In this document: in pieces, positions 49,970-59,600 of the stretch
How the letters are laid out: the number at the start of each line of letters is the position of its first letter
Numbering within the stretch: the stretch's first letter is position 1
Assembly (NCBI RefSeq): GCF_001625015.1
Contig: NZ_LVWJ02000014.1
Location: forward strand, 496,001-560,000
Reading direction: 5' to 3'
DNA: 64,000 nucleotides
Origin: Lewinella sp. 4G2
GTDB taxonomy: Bacteria > Bacteroidota > Bacteroidia > Chitinophagales > Saprospiraceae
Notes under the pieces: model-generated
Told to the model about the DNA's origin: nothing
The model's input: the letters and a program-made list of their open reading frames with translations, nothing else
The model's database searches: none
Made by a program: the position numbers and the translations under genes

Positions 49970-50872
49970 TTGGCCGTCTACTCCATTAGCGACCTGGAAA
50001 AGCTCACCGGCATCAAGGCCGCTACGCTACGTGCGTGGGAGCAGCGCTACCAGATCGTTACCCCCCGGCGGACGGAAACCAACATCCGGTACTACCTCGA
50101 CGAGGATTTGCGCGAGCTACTCAACGTCGCCCTACTGAATAAGAACGGCCTCAAGATCTCCAAGATCGCCAAGATGAGTGCCCACGACCGCGCCGAGAAG
50201 GTGGCCTCCCTCAGCTCCATCACCGTCAGCGAGGATACCCAACTCGACGCGATGACGCTGGCGACCGTGGAAATGGATGAGTTCAAGTTCAGCCACATCC
50301 TTGATACCAACATCAAGCAGCGGGGGATTGAGGAGACAATGCTGCAGTTCATTTACCCCTTCCTCAGTAAGTTAGGAGTGCTCTACTTTACGGGTTCCGT
50401 CACGCCCATTCAGGAAGCCTTCATCGGGGGGATCATCCGCCAGAAGATCATTTCCGCCATCAACGACATTGCGCCCGCGCGCAAACCGAAGGGGCCGACT
50501 TTTGCCCTCTACCTACCCGACGGGGAACGGCAGGAACTCAGCCTGATGTTCATCAGCTACCTCCTGCGGAAGCGGCAGTTTCAGACCTTTTACTTGGGAG
50601 CGGACGTCAGCGTCAGTGACCTGGCCGACCTCTCCCGCGTGCAGCAACCGGATTACCTGTTCACCATCGTTGGCAACGCCTACATCCACGAGCCCGTGGA
50701 GAGCCACGTGGCCGGGGTGCTGGAGGCCTGCCCCAATTCCACCTTGCTCCTGACGGGTTACCAGGCGGCGATGCACGACTTTTCGGAGACGGAGCGCGTC
50801 CGTGTCATCTCCGGCCTCGACGCCATGCTGAAGTTCGTAGATGAGCTCGCCGCCGTGGGCCGACGCGCTTAA
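49970..50872 (+). CDS. MerR-family regulator with degenerate B12-binding domain
   Basis: A 300-aa regulator. The N-terminal MerR winged helix (YSISDLEKLTGIKAATLRAWEQRY) binds DNA; the rest resembles the cobalamin-binding region of CarH/LitR-type light or B12 sensors. The cobalamin ligand motif, usually E-x-H-E-L-G, reads GERQELSL here, so the histidine is replaced by Gln and the glycine by Ser; it probably does not bind B12 in the normal way. I use TTG at 49970, which starts just before the conserved YSI; a GTG at 49910 is the alternative and adds 20 residues. Confidence 0.8.
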   Translation: MAVYSISDLEKLTGIKAATLRAWEQRYQIVTPRRTETNIRYYLDEDLRELLNVALLNKNGLKISKIAKMSAHDRAEKVASLSSITVSEDTQLDAMTLATVEMDEFKFSHILDTNIKQRGIEETMLQFIYPFLSKLGVLYFTGSVTPIQEAFIGGIIRQKIISAINDIAPARKPKGPTFALYLPDGERQELSLMFISYLLRKRQFQTFYLGADVSVSDLADLSRVQQPDYLFTIVGNAYIHEPVESHVAGVLEACPNSTLLLTGYQAAMHDFSETERVRVISGLDAMLKFVDELAAVGRRA

Positions 50873-50929
50873 GGTTCGGCCAACTGCTACGGTAACGATT
50901 TGCTAACGGTATGGCCCGGCGCTTCGCCC

Positions 50930-50937
50930 TATCTTTG
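50930..50937 (+). promoter_or_regulatory. Bacteroidota -7 box TATCTTTG
   Basis: Exact TAnnTTTG match 20 bp before the TTG start of the next gene; no convincing -33 element. Confidence 0.45.
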
Positions 50938-50957
50938 CCCTCCGAAGTGCTCAATAC

Positions 50958-51494
50958 TTGAAAAAACTAATTCCCTTTCTTTCCACTGCCCTCCTGCTTC
51001 TCGTCGCCGTCCTGATGGTGCAGGGCTACCGGAACGCTACGCCCGGCGAGGTACTGTACCGCCAGTATTTCCAAGCCGAAATGCCCGCGAATGCCGGCAA
51101 TACCCGCGCCGTTGCCGTCGCCACTTTGGACCCCGACGCCAGCCTACTGGAGCAGGGCCGCCGTCATTACCTCTCCGAAGATTATGACCTCGCGCTGGTT
51201 TCCCTGCGCGCTTATTTGGAGAGCAATCCTTTCCCGGACGACTACCTGCCCGAACTCATGGCTGGCACCTCCGCCATGGCCACCGGCAACTACGCCGAAG
51301 GGAAGCGCTACCTCCAGCAGTTGCCCGACACGCACGACGAAGCGGACGCCGCCGCCTTGTGGTACCTCAGCCTGATCGACCTCCACGAAGAACAACTCGG
51401 TGCGGCCCGCGCGAAGTTGGAATTGCTCAGCCAGCAACCGCTTGGCAGCGAATACCCCGTCAACGAAGTGTTAGGGGAGCTAAACGCGAAGTAG
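50958..51494 (+). CDS. Membrane-anchored TPR-like protein
   Basis: A 178-aa protein that starts with TTG (MKKLIPFLSTALLLLVAVLM) and has one N-terminal membrane helix. The rest shows tetratricopeptide-like pairs (LLEQGRRHYLSEDYDLALVSLRAYL and ALWYLSLIDLHEEQLGAARAKLELL). No family assigned. The TTG is supported by the promoter-like box and by the absence of an ATG nearby. Possibly a periplasmic scaffold. Confidence 0.68.
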   Translation: MKKLIPFLSTALLLLVAVLMVQGYRNATPGEVLYRQYFQAEMPANAGNTRAVAVATLDPDASLLEQGRRHYLSEDYDLALVSLRAYLESNPFPDDYLPELMAGTSAMATGNYAEGKRYLQQLPDTHDEADAAALWYLSLIDLHEEQLGAARAKLELLSQQPLGSEYPVNEVLGELNAK

Positions 51495-51585
51495 CCACCA
51501 AACGGAGCAGCTAAATGGGTTATCAGACGAACCCCCGGCCGGGCGCGGCGTTTCACCGCCGTAACCAACCATCAACCCGACCGCC

Positions 51586-52182
51586 ATGGCCGCTTCCCTA
51601 CTCGATACTATTTTCTCTACCGCAAAGGACTTCACCAACGATTTTGATACCCAACGAATCCAGGAAGTCACCGGCCAGAAGATCGATTCCGTCGATGAAT
51701 TCATGGCCAAGACGGAGACGTTCGGCACCAAAGATTACGGCAAAGGCTTCCTGGCCGGTTTTATCGGTGGCCTCGTGGCCGTGGGCATCAAAATGATCGT
51801 CGATAACCAAGTGGCGCCGGGCACTAAGCAGGCCGAGGACAAGATCGCCGACGCCGCAGTCGATGGCATTGAAGATATGGCGGGCGACATCTTTACCGAC
51901 GAGCAAGAAGAGGTCGTCGCTACCCTCATCGAATTTGGCATGGGTGGGCTCATCGGTGGCGCCTACGGCCTGCTCATTGAGGCCATCCCCGACGCTCAAA
52001 AGATCAGCCGCGACCAGTTGATGACGACCACCAAGCAACTGGCCATGCCCGCCCTGGGCCTCATTCCCGCTGCGGGTGCAGACCTTGCCCAGGATAAAGC
52101 GCAGAACCTGGCCGGCCACGCCGCCTTTGTCGGTACCGTGGAGGTCGTCCGCCGGGCCGTCCGTTTAGGTCTAGAAGAGTAG
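51586..52182 (+). CDS. Unknown protein with two Gly/Ala-rich helices
   Basis: A 198-aa protein. The N-terminal 50 residues are polar and charged. A first hydrophobic helix (GFLAGFIGGLVAVGIKMIV) near 55, an acidic loop near 85-110, a second glycine-rich helix (GMGGLIGGAYGLLIEAI) and a C-terminal helix (FVGTVEVVRRAVRLGL) follow. Not recognised; a small inner-membrane or envelope-associated protein is likely. Confidence 0.55.
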   Translation: MAASLLDTIFSTAKDFTNDFDTQRIQEVTGQKIDSVDEFMAKTETFGTKDYGKGFLAGFIGGLVAVGIKMIVDNQVAPGTKQAEDKIADAAVDGIEDMAGDIFTDEQEEVVATLIEFGMGGLIGGAYGLLIEAIPDAQKISRDQLMTTTKQLAMPALGLIPAAGADLAQDKAQNLAGHAAFVGTVEVVRRAVRLGLEE

Positions 52183-52189
52183 CTTTGCA

Positions 52190-52254
52190 GTCGGGTAGTA
52201 GCGTAGTCGGGTAGTCGGGTAGTACCGCACCACCCGACTACGCTACTACCCGAC
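52190..52254. repeat. 23-bp-arm hairpin of octamers
   Basis: Arms 52190-52212 and 52232-52254 are perfectly complementary; both are made of 8-bp words GTCGGGTA and GTAGCGTA. It lies between the unknown protein and rsmI, 13 bp before the rsmI ATG. Confidence 0.85.
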
Positions 52255-52267
52255 TACCCGACTACCC

Positions 52268-52933
52268 ATGCTCTACCTCGTCCCCACGCCCATCGGCAAC
52301 CGTGAAGATATTTCCCAGCGTTCGCTGCGCATTCTCGCGGAAGCGGATCTCATTCTGGCGGAGGATACCCGTACGAGCCGGCCATTGATGAAGCACTACG
52401 GGATCGAGACGAATTTGCGGTCCTACCACGCCCACAACGAACACGCCATCGTGGACCAACTCGTCGCGGAACTCGGCGAAGGGGCGGTCTTTGCGCTCAT
52501 CACTGACGCGGGTACGCCCGGTATCAGCGACCCCGGTTTTTTGTTGGTCCGGGCTTGCCGGGAGGCCGGGGTTGAGGTAAGTTGTTTACCCGGCCCGGCG
52601 GCCTTCGTCCCGGCCTTGGCGGCTAGCGGCATTCCCTGCGATAAGTTTCACTTCGAGGGTTTCCTGCCCCACAAAAAGGGGCGGCAGACGCGGCTCATTT
52701 ACCTTTCCGGGCTGGACAACACCTTTGCGTTGTACGAAAGCCCGCACCGGATCGTCAAACTACTTGGCCAGCTCATCGAGTTTTGTGGGGAGGGCCGCAA
52801 GGCCTGCGTGGCCCGCGAGATCACCAAGCTCCACGAGGAGATCACGACCGACACCCTCGCGGCGTTGAAGGCGCACTACGAGGCCAAGCCTTCCATCAAG
52901 GGGGAGATCGTCGTCGTGGTTGCCGGCAAATGA
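52268..52933 (+). CDS. rsmI: 16S rRNA (cytidine1402-2'-O)-methyltransferase RsmI
   Basis: A 221-aa SAM-dependent enzyme that methylates the ribose of C1402 in 16S rRNA. The N-terminal LYLVPTPIGNREDISQRSL and the early EDTRTSRPLMKHYGI are the family signature, as is TDAGTPGISDPGFLLVRA near residue 78. It is shorter than most RsmI (about 280), so the usual C-terminal domain is missing or reduced. The following gene starts 37 bp after its stop. Confidence 0.93.
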   Translation: MLYLVPTPIGNREDISQRSLRILAEADLILAEDTRTSRPLMKHYGIETNLRSYHAHNEHAIVDQLVAELGEGAVFALITDAGTPGISDPGFLLVRACREAGVEVSCLPGPAAFVPALAASGIPCDKFHFEGFLPHKKGRQTRLIYLSGLDNTFALYESPHRIVKLLGQLIEFCGEGRKACVAREITKLHEEITTDTLAALKAHYEAKPSIKGEIVVVVAGK

Positions 52934-52970
52934 TGGCGGTGGTACTTTTGCCCGCCAACCCATCCACGCT

Positions 52971-53615
52971 ATGCTCGCCACCAAAGTTATCGCCACGGGA
53001 GTTACCCACCTGACGGACGCCCGCTACTTCGCCGCCTGGGAAGTCCAACTACTGGCCTTCCCCCTCGGCCCCGGCGGGGTGGACTGGACGACGCTCAACG
53101 CCATGCGTGAATGGATCACCGGTCCGGAGATCGCCGTAGAATTATCCTCCGGCGCTGACGCAGGTGCAGTGTTGGAGGGGATGGTGGAACACGGGCTGAC
53201 GTCCGTCGTTATCCCCAACTCCGCACCCGCGGCAGCGCAAAAAACCTTTCTTGACGGTGATCGAAAAGTGTACGCTCACCTCCCGGTTGCGGGCTACCAT
53301 TCCACCGAAGACGTACGCGAAGCACTGGAGGAACTGACGGAAGCGACGGGCATCATCCTGGATTTTGAGGACGGAGGAATTACCTGGCAGGACCTCGCCG
53401 AAGGATCGCCGTTCACCCTGGATGACCTGCGGGAACTACTGAAAGCCTATCCCATCTACCTGCAAATCGCCCTGGCGGATACGGACCCAAAGGGTATTGT
53501 AACTGACTTCTCTTCACGGGGATTCGCCGTGCGCGGCAGCAGCGAAGAAAAGGTAGGCTACAAGAGTTTTGATGACATCGACCCGCTGTTCGAAGGCCTC
53601 GAAATTTTTGAATAG
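52971..53615 (+). CDS. TrpF-like TIM-barrel protein
   Basis: A 214-aa protein that resembles phosphoribosylanthranilate isomerase: the N-terminus TKVIATGVTHLTDARYFAA lines up with the family KICGIT-type start, and ILDFEDGG near 144 corresponds to the catalytic aspartate strand. The general base Cys of TrpF (KICG) is Ile-Ala-Thr-Gly here, so normal isomerase activity is unlikely. Two GC-rich words occur in the gene. It lies between rsmI and a YgjP-like gene, not with trp genes. Confidence 0.65.
   Translation: MLATKVIATGVTHLTDARYFAAWEVQLLAFPLGPGGVDWTTLNAMREWITGPEIAVELSSGADAGAVLEGMVEHGLTSVVIPNSAPAAAQKTFLDGDRKVYAHLPVAGYHSTEDVREALEELTEATGIILDFEDGGITWQDLAEGSPFTLDDLRELLKAYPIYLQIALADTDPKGIVTDFSSRGFAVRGSSEEKVGYKSFDDIDPLFEGLEIFE
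53151..53167 (+). repeat. GC-rich 18-bp dispersed word, in CDS
   Basis: Reads GGCGCTGACGCAGGTGC in the TrpF-like gene and encodes Gly-Ala-Asp-Ala-Gly-Ala. Confidence 0.65.
53223..53238 (-). repeat. GC-rich 18-bp dispersed word, in CDS
   Basis: Plus strand reads GCACCCGCGGCAGCGC, 56 bp after the previous word and inverted relative to it; encodes Ala-Pro-Ala-Ala-Ala. Confidence 0.6.
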
Positions 53616-53617
53616 CC

Positions 53618-54400
53618 ATGGCCAAGCGCCCCCGAAAAGTTGGTGAACGGTGGACAACGCTGGAGTTGGACGGGCTCACCGTACCGGTACAAGTTGTCCT
53701 GGAACGGGGCCGTCGAAATATTCGGGCCTCCCTGGCATCCAAAGCCCTGATCATCCGCGTACCGGACCACCTCCGCGGCCAGGAGCGGCGCGCCGGTATT
53801 GAGGACATGCTGAACTGGGCCCGCGCTACCTACCAAAAGAAACCGGAAGCCTTCGCGCGTTTCCGGACGGCCGCCGTAGCTGACGCCTACACCTTTACCA
53901 TCCAGGACGAGACCTACCGGATCAACGTGGAAAGCCACCCGCTGAAACACCATACTATTTCCAAACAGGCTGACGGCACGCTGCTGGCTCTGCTCTACGC
54001 GGACGATGATCGGGTGGAATCCGGCAAGATCATCCCCAAACTCCTGGCCCGCTACTTTGCCAACGAGCACCTCCCGGAGGTGACCAAACGGGTGCACGAA
54101 CTGAACGAGCGCCACTTTCAACGCCCGGTTAATTCGGTAAAGATGAGCGATACGACCTCGCGCTGGGGGAGTTGTTCCAGCAAGGGCAACATCAACCTCT
54201 CCTCGCGGCTACTGCTGGCCCCACCGGAAGTGCTGGATGCCGTCATCATTCACGAGCTGGCCCACTTGGTGGAGGCGAACCATTCTTCCCGGTTCTGGGC
54301 GCAGGTGGCCCGGGCCCTGCCGGACTACAAAACCTACGACCGCTGGCTGAAGGAACACGGCCGGAGTCTGAGTTTCCAACCCACCCCGGTGGCGGACTGA
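53618..54400 (+). CDS. YgjP-like zinc metallopeptidase (DUF45)
   Basis: A 260-aa protein of the YgjP/WSS1-related family. The zinc site is HELAHLVEANH near residues 211-221 (HExxH plus a third His), preceded by the family segment SRWGSCSSKGNINLSSRLLLAP. The N-terminal domain is beta-rich (VVLERGRRNIRASLASKALIIRVP). It starts 2 bp after the TrpF-like gene, so the two are surely cotranscribed. Substrate unknown. Confidence 0.88.
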   Translation: MAKRPRKVGERWTTLELDGLTVPVQVVLERGRRNIRASLASKALIIRVPDHLRGQERRAGIEDMLNWARATYQKKPEAFARFRTAAVADAYTFTIQDETYRINVESHPLKHHTISKQADGTLLALLYADDDRVESGKIIPKLLARYFANEHLPEVTKRVHELNERHFQRPVNSVKMSDTTSRWGSCSSKGNINLSSRLLLAPPEVLDAVIIHELAHLVEANHSSRFWAQVARALPDYKTYDRWLKEHGRSLSFQPTPVAD

Positions 54401-54490
54401 ACGCTATTTAAGCGGTAGCAGGACTTCCGGTTTACGGATGTCCGTTCGCCGGCCAGCCCTTACTTTCGCCAGTAACCAACGTTTACCATT

Positions 54491-55366
54491 TTGCGCCTAC
54501 TTCTTTTGATTACCGTCAGCCTCTGCCTTTCGGCCTGCGTTTCGTCCGGAAAATTTAAACGGACGAGCCAAGCCTACGTCCAGCGGATTGACACTCTGAA
54601 TAGCCAAATCGATCTCCAGGACAATAAGATCGACCGGCTAAACCTCATGCTCGAGCGCAGCCGGGGCGCTAACGATGCGCTGATCCTTACTCAGGACAAA
54701 TTACAGGATCGCCTCGCCCAGCAGGAGGACGAACTCGACGACGTGCAGGGCAACCTGACCAATACCAGCTCCCGCTTGGCCGGAGAGCTGAAGGCCGCCC
54801 GGGCGGAAGCCGCCGCCATCCAGGCATCGAGGGATTCGTTGCTGGCCCAGCAACAAGCGCTCGTTGAGGAATTTGAGGCTGGCCTTACCAAGGCTTCCGT
54901 CGTGATGGATAAGGCGCTGATGGATGCCGTCCCGACGGAAAAGTACCGCATCAACATCACCGGTGGCGAGGTGCGGCTGAGTGTGCAGGAAGATCTTTTG
55001 TTCCAGCCCAAATCCGTCAACAAACTGGCGGACGAAGCTGAGATCATCCTCCGGAGCGTGATGGACGCGCTGCAGGCGGACCCACTCCTCAAACTGGAAG
55101 TGATCGGCCATACGGACAACAAACCTAACCCGCGCCGGAACACGAGCAACCTGGAATACGCGTCGTTACGGGCCAACTACCTCGCCCAGGAACTCGCCGA
55201 AACCTATTACCTCAGCCCCAACCGTGTCGTCGCCGCCAGCCAGGGGGAGTTCGGACCGCTGACGTCCAACGCGACCGATGAGGGCCGGGCCACCAACCGG
55301 CGGGTGGATTTTGTGCTCCGCAACAGTGTTTCTAACCTGCTGCGGCAACTTGGCAAGTTGGAATAA
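54491..55366 (+). CDS. OmpA-family lipoprotein with coiled coil
   Basis: A 291-aa protein with lipobox LSAC, a long coiled coil (about 35-130, leucine and glutamine rich) and a C-terminal OmpA-like peptidoglycan-binding domain (about 155-275). The motif GHTDNKPNPRRNTSNLEYASLRANYL matches the domain's diaminopimelate-binding Asp and Arg. It starts with TTG. It probably links the outer membrane to the cell wall. Confidence 0.88.
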   Translation: MRLLLLITVSLCLSACVSSGKFKRTSQAYVQRIDTLNSQIDLQDNKIDRLNLMLERSRGANDALILTQDKLQDRLAQQEDELDDVQGNLTNTSSRLAGELKAARAEAAAIQASRDSLLAQQQALVEEFEAGLTKASVVMDKALMDAVPTEKYRINITGGEVRLSVQEDLLFQPKSVNKLADEAEIILRSVMDALQADPLLKLEVIGHTDNKPNPRRNTSNLEYASLRANYLAQELAETYYLSPNRVVAASQGEFGPLTSNATDEGRATNRRVDFVLRNSVSNLLRQLGKLE

Positions 55367-55414
55367 TTTGCTTACTATTTAACCTTTCGTCATCAAATTC
55401 AGCACATTACGTCG

Positions 55415-55422
55415 TATCTTGC
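55415..55422 (+). promoter_or_regulatory. Candidate -7 box TATCTTGC
   Basis: Seven of eight positions resemble TAnnTTTG, 18 bp upstream of the exonuclease ATG. Weak -33 element. Confidence 0.35.
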
Positions 55423-55440
55423 GCAGATAAAAACAGCAGT

Positions 55441-56196
55441 ATGTTAGAGCAGATCGACGTTACCAAAGTGCTTTTCCTGGACATTGAAACGGTAAGCGGG
55501 TCGCCCTCCTACGCGGAGATGGACGAGACGATGCAGGGCCTGTGGGGCTACAAGGCGCCCTCCGCCACGCGCCGCTACGGGGAAGAATTTACGGAGGAGG
55601 AATTAGCTGATGCTTACACGGAAAAGGCCGGCATTTTTGCGGAGTTTGGTAAGATCGTCTGCATCAGCGTCGGTTTCGTTTTCCGAGACAAGAGCGATAA
55701 GCGGTTGCGAATCCGCCTAAAATCTTTCGCCGACCGGGACGAGAAGAAGCTGCTCCAGGACTTCAACACCATGCTGGACCAGTACTACGGCGACGTGCAG
55801 CGGCAGTTCATCTGTGGCCATAACATCAAAGAGTTCGACGTCCCCTACATGTGCCGGCGGATGGTCATCAACCAACTGAAACTGCCCCGGATGCTGAGCA
55901 TCGTGGGAAAGAAACCCTGGGAACTTCAGCACCTGCTCGATACGATGACGCTGTGGAAGTTTGGCGACTTTAAAAATTACACTTCCCTGAAGCTACTCGC
56001 CGGCGTCTTCGGCTTCCCCACCCCGAAGGACGACATCGACGGCAGCGACGTAGGCCGCGTCTTCTGGGAAGAGGATGACCTGGAGCGCATCGCCACCTAC
56101 TGCGAAAAGGACGTCCTAGCTACCGCGCAGCTTTTCCTCCGCTATCAGCTGAAACCGTTGTTGGAGACGGATCAGGTGCAGTATGCGGATTCGTAG
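55441..56196 (+). CDS. DEDDy-type 3'-5' exonuclease
   Basis: A 251-aa exonuclease related to the proofreading domain of family B DNA polymerases. D14 and E16 in FLDIETVSG form motif I, CGHNIKEFDVPYM near 122 motif II, and YCEKDVLATAQLFLRY near 224 the motif III with the Tyr of the DEDDy class. No polymerase domain. It may act in DNA repair or in RNA processing. Confidence 0.88.
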   Translation: MLEQIDVTKVLFLDIETVSGSPSYAEMDETMQGLWGYKAPSATRRYGEEFTEEELADAYTEKAGIFAEFGKIVCISVGFVFRDKSDKRLRIRLKSFADRDEKKLLQDFNTMLDQYYGDVQRQFICGHNIKEFDVPYMCRRMVINQLKLPRMLSIVGKKPWELQHLLDTMTLWKFGDFKNYTSLKLLAGVFGFPTPKDDIDGSDVGRVFWEEDDLERIATYCEKDVLATAQLFLRYQLKPLLETDQVQYADS

Positions 56197-56340
56197 CTGT
56201 CTACCTGTCACTTTTATCACGCTGTCATACCTATCACGACTATCACGTCTCCCCTCTCCTTCGGACCACGTAGTAGCCGCGAAGCGAAAGGGGCCGGGGG
56301 AGAGGGCCTGAGCGACCCCGGAATTATGCATCATACACAC

Positions 56341-56396
56341 CCAGGGTCTTCAGCCTTACGGCTTCGGGACCCTGGGTTATGGGGGGACCCCTTCAG
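56341..56396 (-). repeat. REP-B palindromic repeat, fourth copy
   Basis: On the minus strand reads GGGGTCCCCCCATAACCCAG, then an inner hairpin and GACCCTGGG. The 440-bp gap 56197-56637 holds only this, a partial GACCCCGG end near 56310, and an A/T-richer promoter region near 56520 (TAGCTTTG). Confidence 0.6.
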
Positions 56397-56637
56397 GGTC
56401 TGGCTAACCTGGGAAGAGGTGCTTAGTACGTGGATTCGTGAAAGATGTGTCCGGTAGCCGTCTAAAGGCGGGGTGGGTGGCCCTTCATTATTCGTGGTAA
56501 CTCGGGAGTTGGGCTTGGTTTGTTAGCTTTGGCGGCCGGTTGGGAACGATTTATTTTTCGTTCTGACCTTTTAACTGGATTCGAGGGGCTTGATCCCGCT
56601 CCTCTTCGCACGCTCTAACTTTCACAAGTCACTTTTC

Positions 56638-59600
56638 ATGAAGCAATTCTTTACCTGCTTGCTCCTCCTCGCCGTGGGGACGGGCCTCTCGGCGCAGTCC
56701 GAAAAAGCTGCCCAAAACTATCTCCAGCAAAACTACGAGCAACTCGGCCTTAAGGCGGGTGACGTAGCGGATCTGCGGGTCTCCGACGCCTACGCCTCCC
56801 CCGGTGGCGTGGAGCACGTTTACCTGGCGCAGTACCACAACGGTATCCCAGTGAATAACGCTCAGGCGATTCTGCACTACCGTGGCCAGAAGCTGGTGAG
56901 CAAGAACATCGGCCTGGAACGCGACGTGGTGGCCAATGCTCCCGCGGCAACGCCAGCCGTCAACGCACACAAAGCTGTATTTAACGCTGCCTCCGAAGTG
57001 GCTCCCGCCTTTGGCCAGCCCATCGCGATGGCCAAGAGTGGTGCCGACGAGCGCTTCGTCTGGCCCGCCGTATCTCCGGAGCCCATCACGGCTCAGCTGA
57101 ACTACCTCCATACGGAGGAAGGCCTGAAGCTGGCCTGGCGAGTCCTCATCGACCAGCACGAGGCGGACGCTCACTACTACTACATCATGGTGGATGCCAA
57201 TACTGGCGATCTGATCAGTAAGGACGACCTCGTCCTCCACTGTGACTTCGGTGGTGGCCACCAGCACGACCTGGCCGCTGACTGCCGCGCGGCGACTCCT
57301 AAAGTGACGAACGCCGCCACTACGCTGGGTAAGCAGTCCGTCATGGACGGAGCGACGTACAACGTCATTCCCTTCGGCGAGGAATCTCCCCTCCACGGAG
57401 CGCGCGTCCTGGAAGTCAACCCAGCAGACGCTAACGCTTCCCCCTTCGGCTGGCACGACACCAATGAGACGGAAGGTGCCGAATTCACCATCACCCGTGG
57501 CAATAACGTTTACGCTTATCCCGACCGTGAAGTAGGTACCGATAACAACAATAGCCCCGACGCCGAAACCGCCGAAGGTGGTGCCGAGCTCCTCTTCGAC
57601 TTCCCCTTCACCCCCGGAGGCAACGTGGATGGTAACCTTTCCGCCGCCATGGTGCAGTCTTTCTACACCACGAATAAGATGCACGACTGGTTGTACGCCC
57701 ACGGCTTCACCGAAAGCGCGGGTAACTTCCAGAACAACAACTACAAGAACGGTGGCCAGCCCGGTGACGAAGTCTTCGCCGAGGTAATGGACGGATCCGG
57801 CACCAACAACGCCAACTTCTTTACCCCCGCGGACGGTGGTAACCCCCGGATGCAGATGATGCTCTTCACTAATAATCCTGGTTTGCTCCAGGGTGTGGAG
57901 CCGGCTTCACTCATGTCAACTTTCGCTACCGGCGAAGCTGACTTTGGCCCCGACGTTGCGCTGAATGGCCCTTACGAAGGGGACGTAGTTCGTGCCTTCG
58001 ATGCTTCCGCCGCGCCAAACCTCATGTGTGAGGCCGCCGTAAATGGTTCTGATCTGGCGGGGAACATCGCGCTCATCACCCGTGGCGACTGTTTCTTCGT
58101 GGACAAGGTCCTGAACGCTCAGGACGCTGGCGCCATCGCCGTCATCATCTGTAACAACGTAGATGGGTTGATTGGTATGACCGGTAACCCGGCACGGCAG
58201 ATCACTATCCCAGCCGTTAGTACCACGACTCAAGTATGTGATCTCTTCCGCGCGGAGTTGGACGCTGGTAACAACGTTCGGGTCAAATTGGAGAACCAAT
58301 CTCCTCCGCCCACGGCCAGTGACTTCGACGCCGGCATCGTGGCCCACGAATTTGGCCACGGTGTATCTAACCGCCTCGTGGGCGGCCCCAGCAACGCCAG
58401 CTGCCTCCGCAACGATGAGCAGATGGGTGAAGGTTGGTCCGATTTCTTCACGCTGGCCTCTACGCCACTGACCATCACCGACACTCCGGACGGTACCGAA
58501 GCACGAGGAATTGGTAACTACGCCACTGGTAGCACGATCTCCGGACGTGGTATTCGTTCACAGGCGTACAGTACCGACCTCAGTATCAACGATAAGACTT
58601 ACAACGACGTCATCTTCACTGGCTTTGAAGGTGCCCCCCACCCCCTCGGTGAAGTTTGGGCCGCTACCCTTTGGGATCTTTACTGGCACTACGTGGAGCA
58701 GGATGGCTTCGACCCCGACCTCATCAACGGAACGGGTGGTAACAATAAGGCCGTCCGCCTCGTCGTGGAAGGCATGAAGTACACCGCCTGTGGCCCCGGC
58801 CTCATTGATGCTCGCGACGGTATCCTGGAAGCCAACCGCGTTGTTTTTGGAGGTGCAGAACAGTGTGAGCTTTACGAAATCTTTGCTAAGCGTGGCCTCG
58901 GCTTCTCCGCTACTCAGGGTACGGACGACAACCGGACGGACAACGACGAAGGTTTTGATCTGTCTCCCTACTGTGACGCCAACGTCCAACTCAAGAAAAC
59001 CGTCGACGCCAACGTGATCGAGCCCGGGGAAGCAGTTGGCTACACGCTGCGAGCGTTCAGCTACCGCCCCGAGGTTACGGAGAACGTAGTCATTACCGAC
59101 GTGATTCCCGCGGGTATGGTCCTCGACCAAGCTACCGTTGAGGGTGTACCTAGTTTCACGCTGGAAGGAGACGTGATTACGTTCAACATCGGCACCATGG
59201 CCTTTGAAGATGAAGTCGTCATTCGCTACGATCTCACCGCCGATCCCACCCTTGGTTCCGAAACCTACTTCTTTGATGGTGCTGAGGATGGTGATGACAA
59301 TTGGTCATTCGTAAACGAAGCGGGTGCTATACTCTGGACGGATACCGAAAGCCGCGCTTTCGAAGGTGACCTCGCTTGGTTCGTAGCCAACGATGAAGTA
59401 GAGTCCGACCAGCAACTGGTAACCTTTGACCCAATTTTGGTAGAGGGTGCTAATCCCGCGCTACGCTTCTTGACGCAGTACGCCACCGAGCCCGGTTGGG
59501 ATGCAGGTATCGTTGAAATCAGCTTGGACGAGAACACCTGGACGCGCGTTCCCAGCAGCCAACTCCTCCGGGGTAAGTTCCGTGGTGAAGTGGCGCCCAA

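Noticed and set aside
56629-57702. Long minus-strand open frame inside the M36 protease gene
   Set aside because: Antisense to the protease propeptide and rich in Val and Gly, typical of an opposite-strand shadow.
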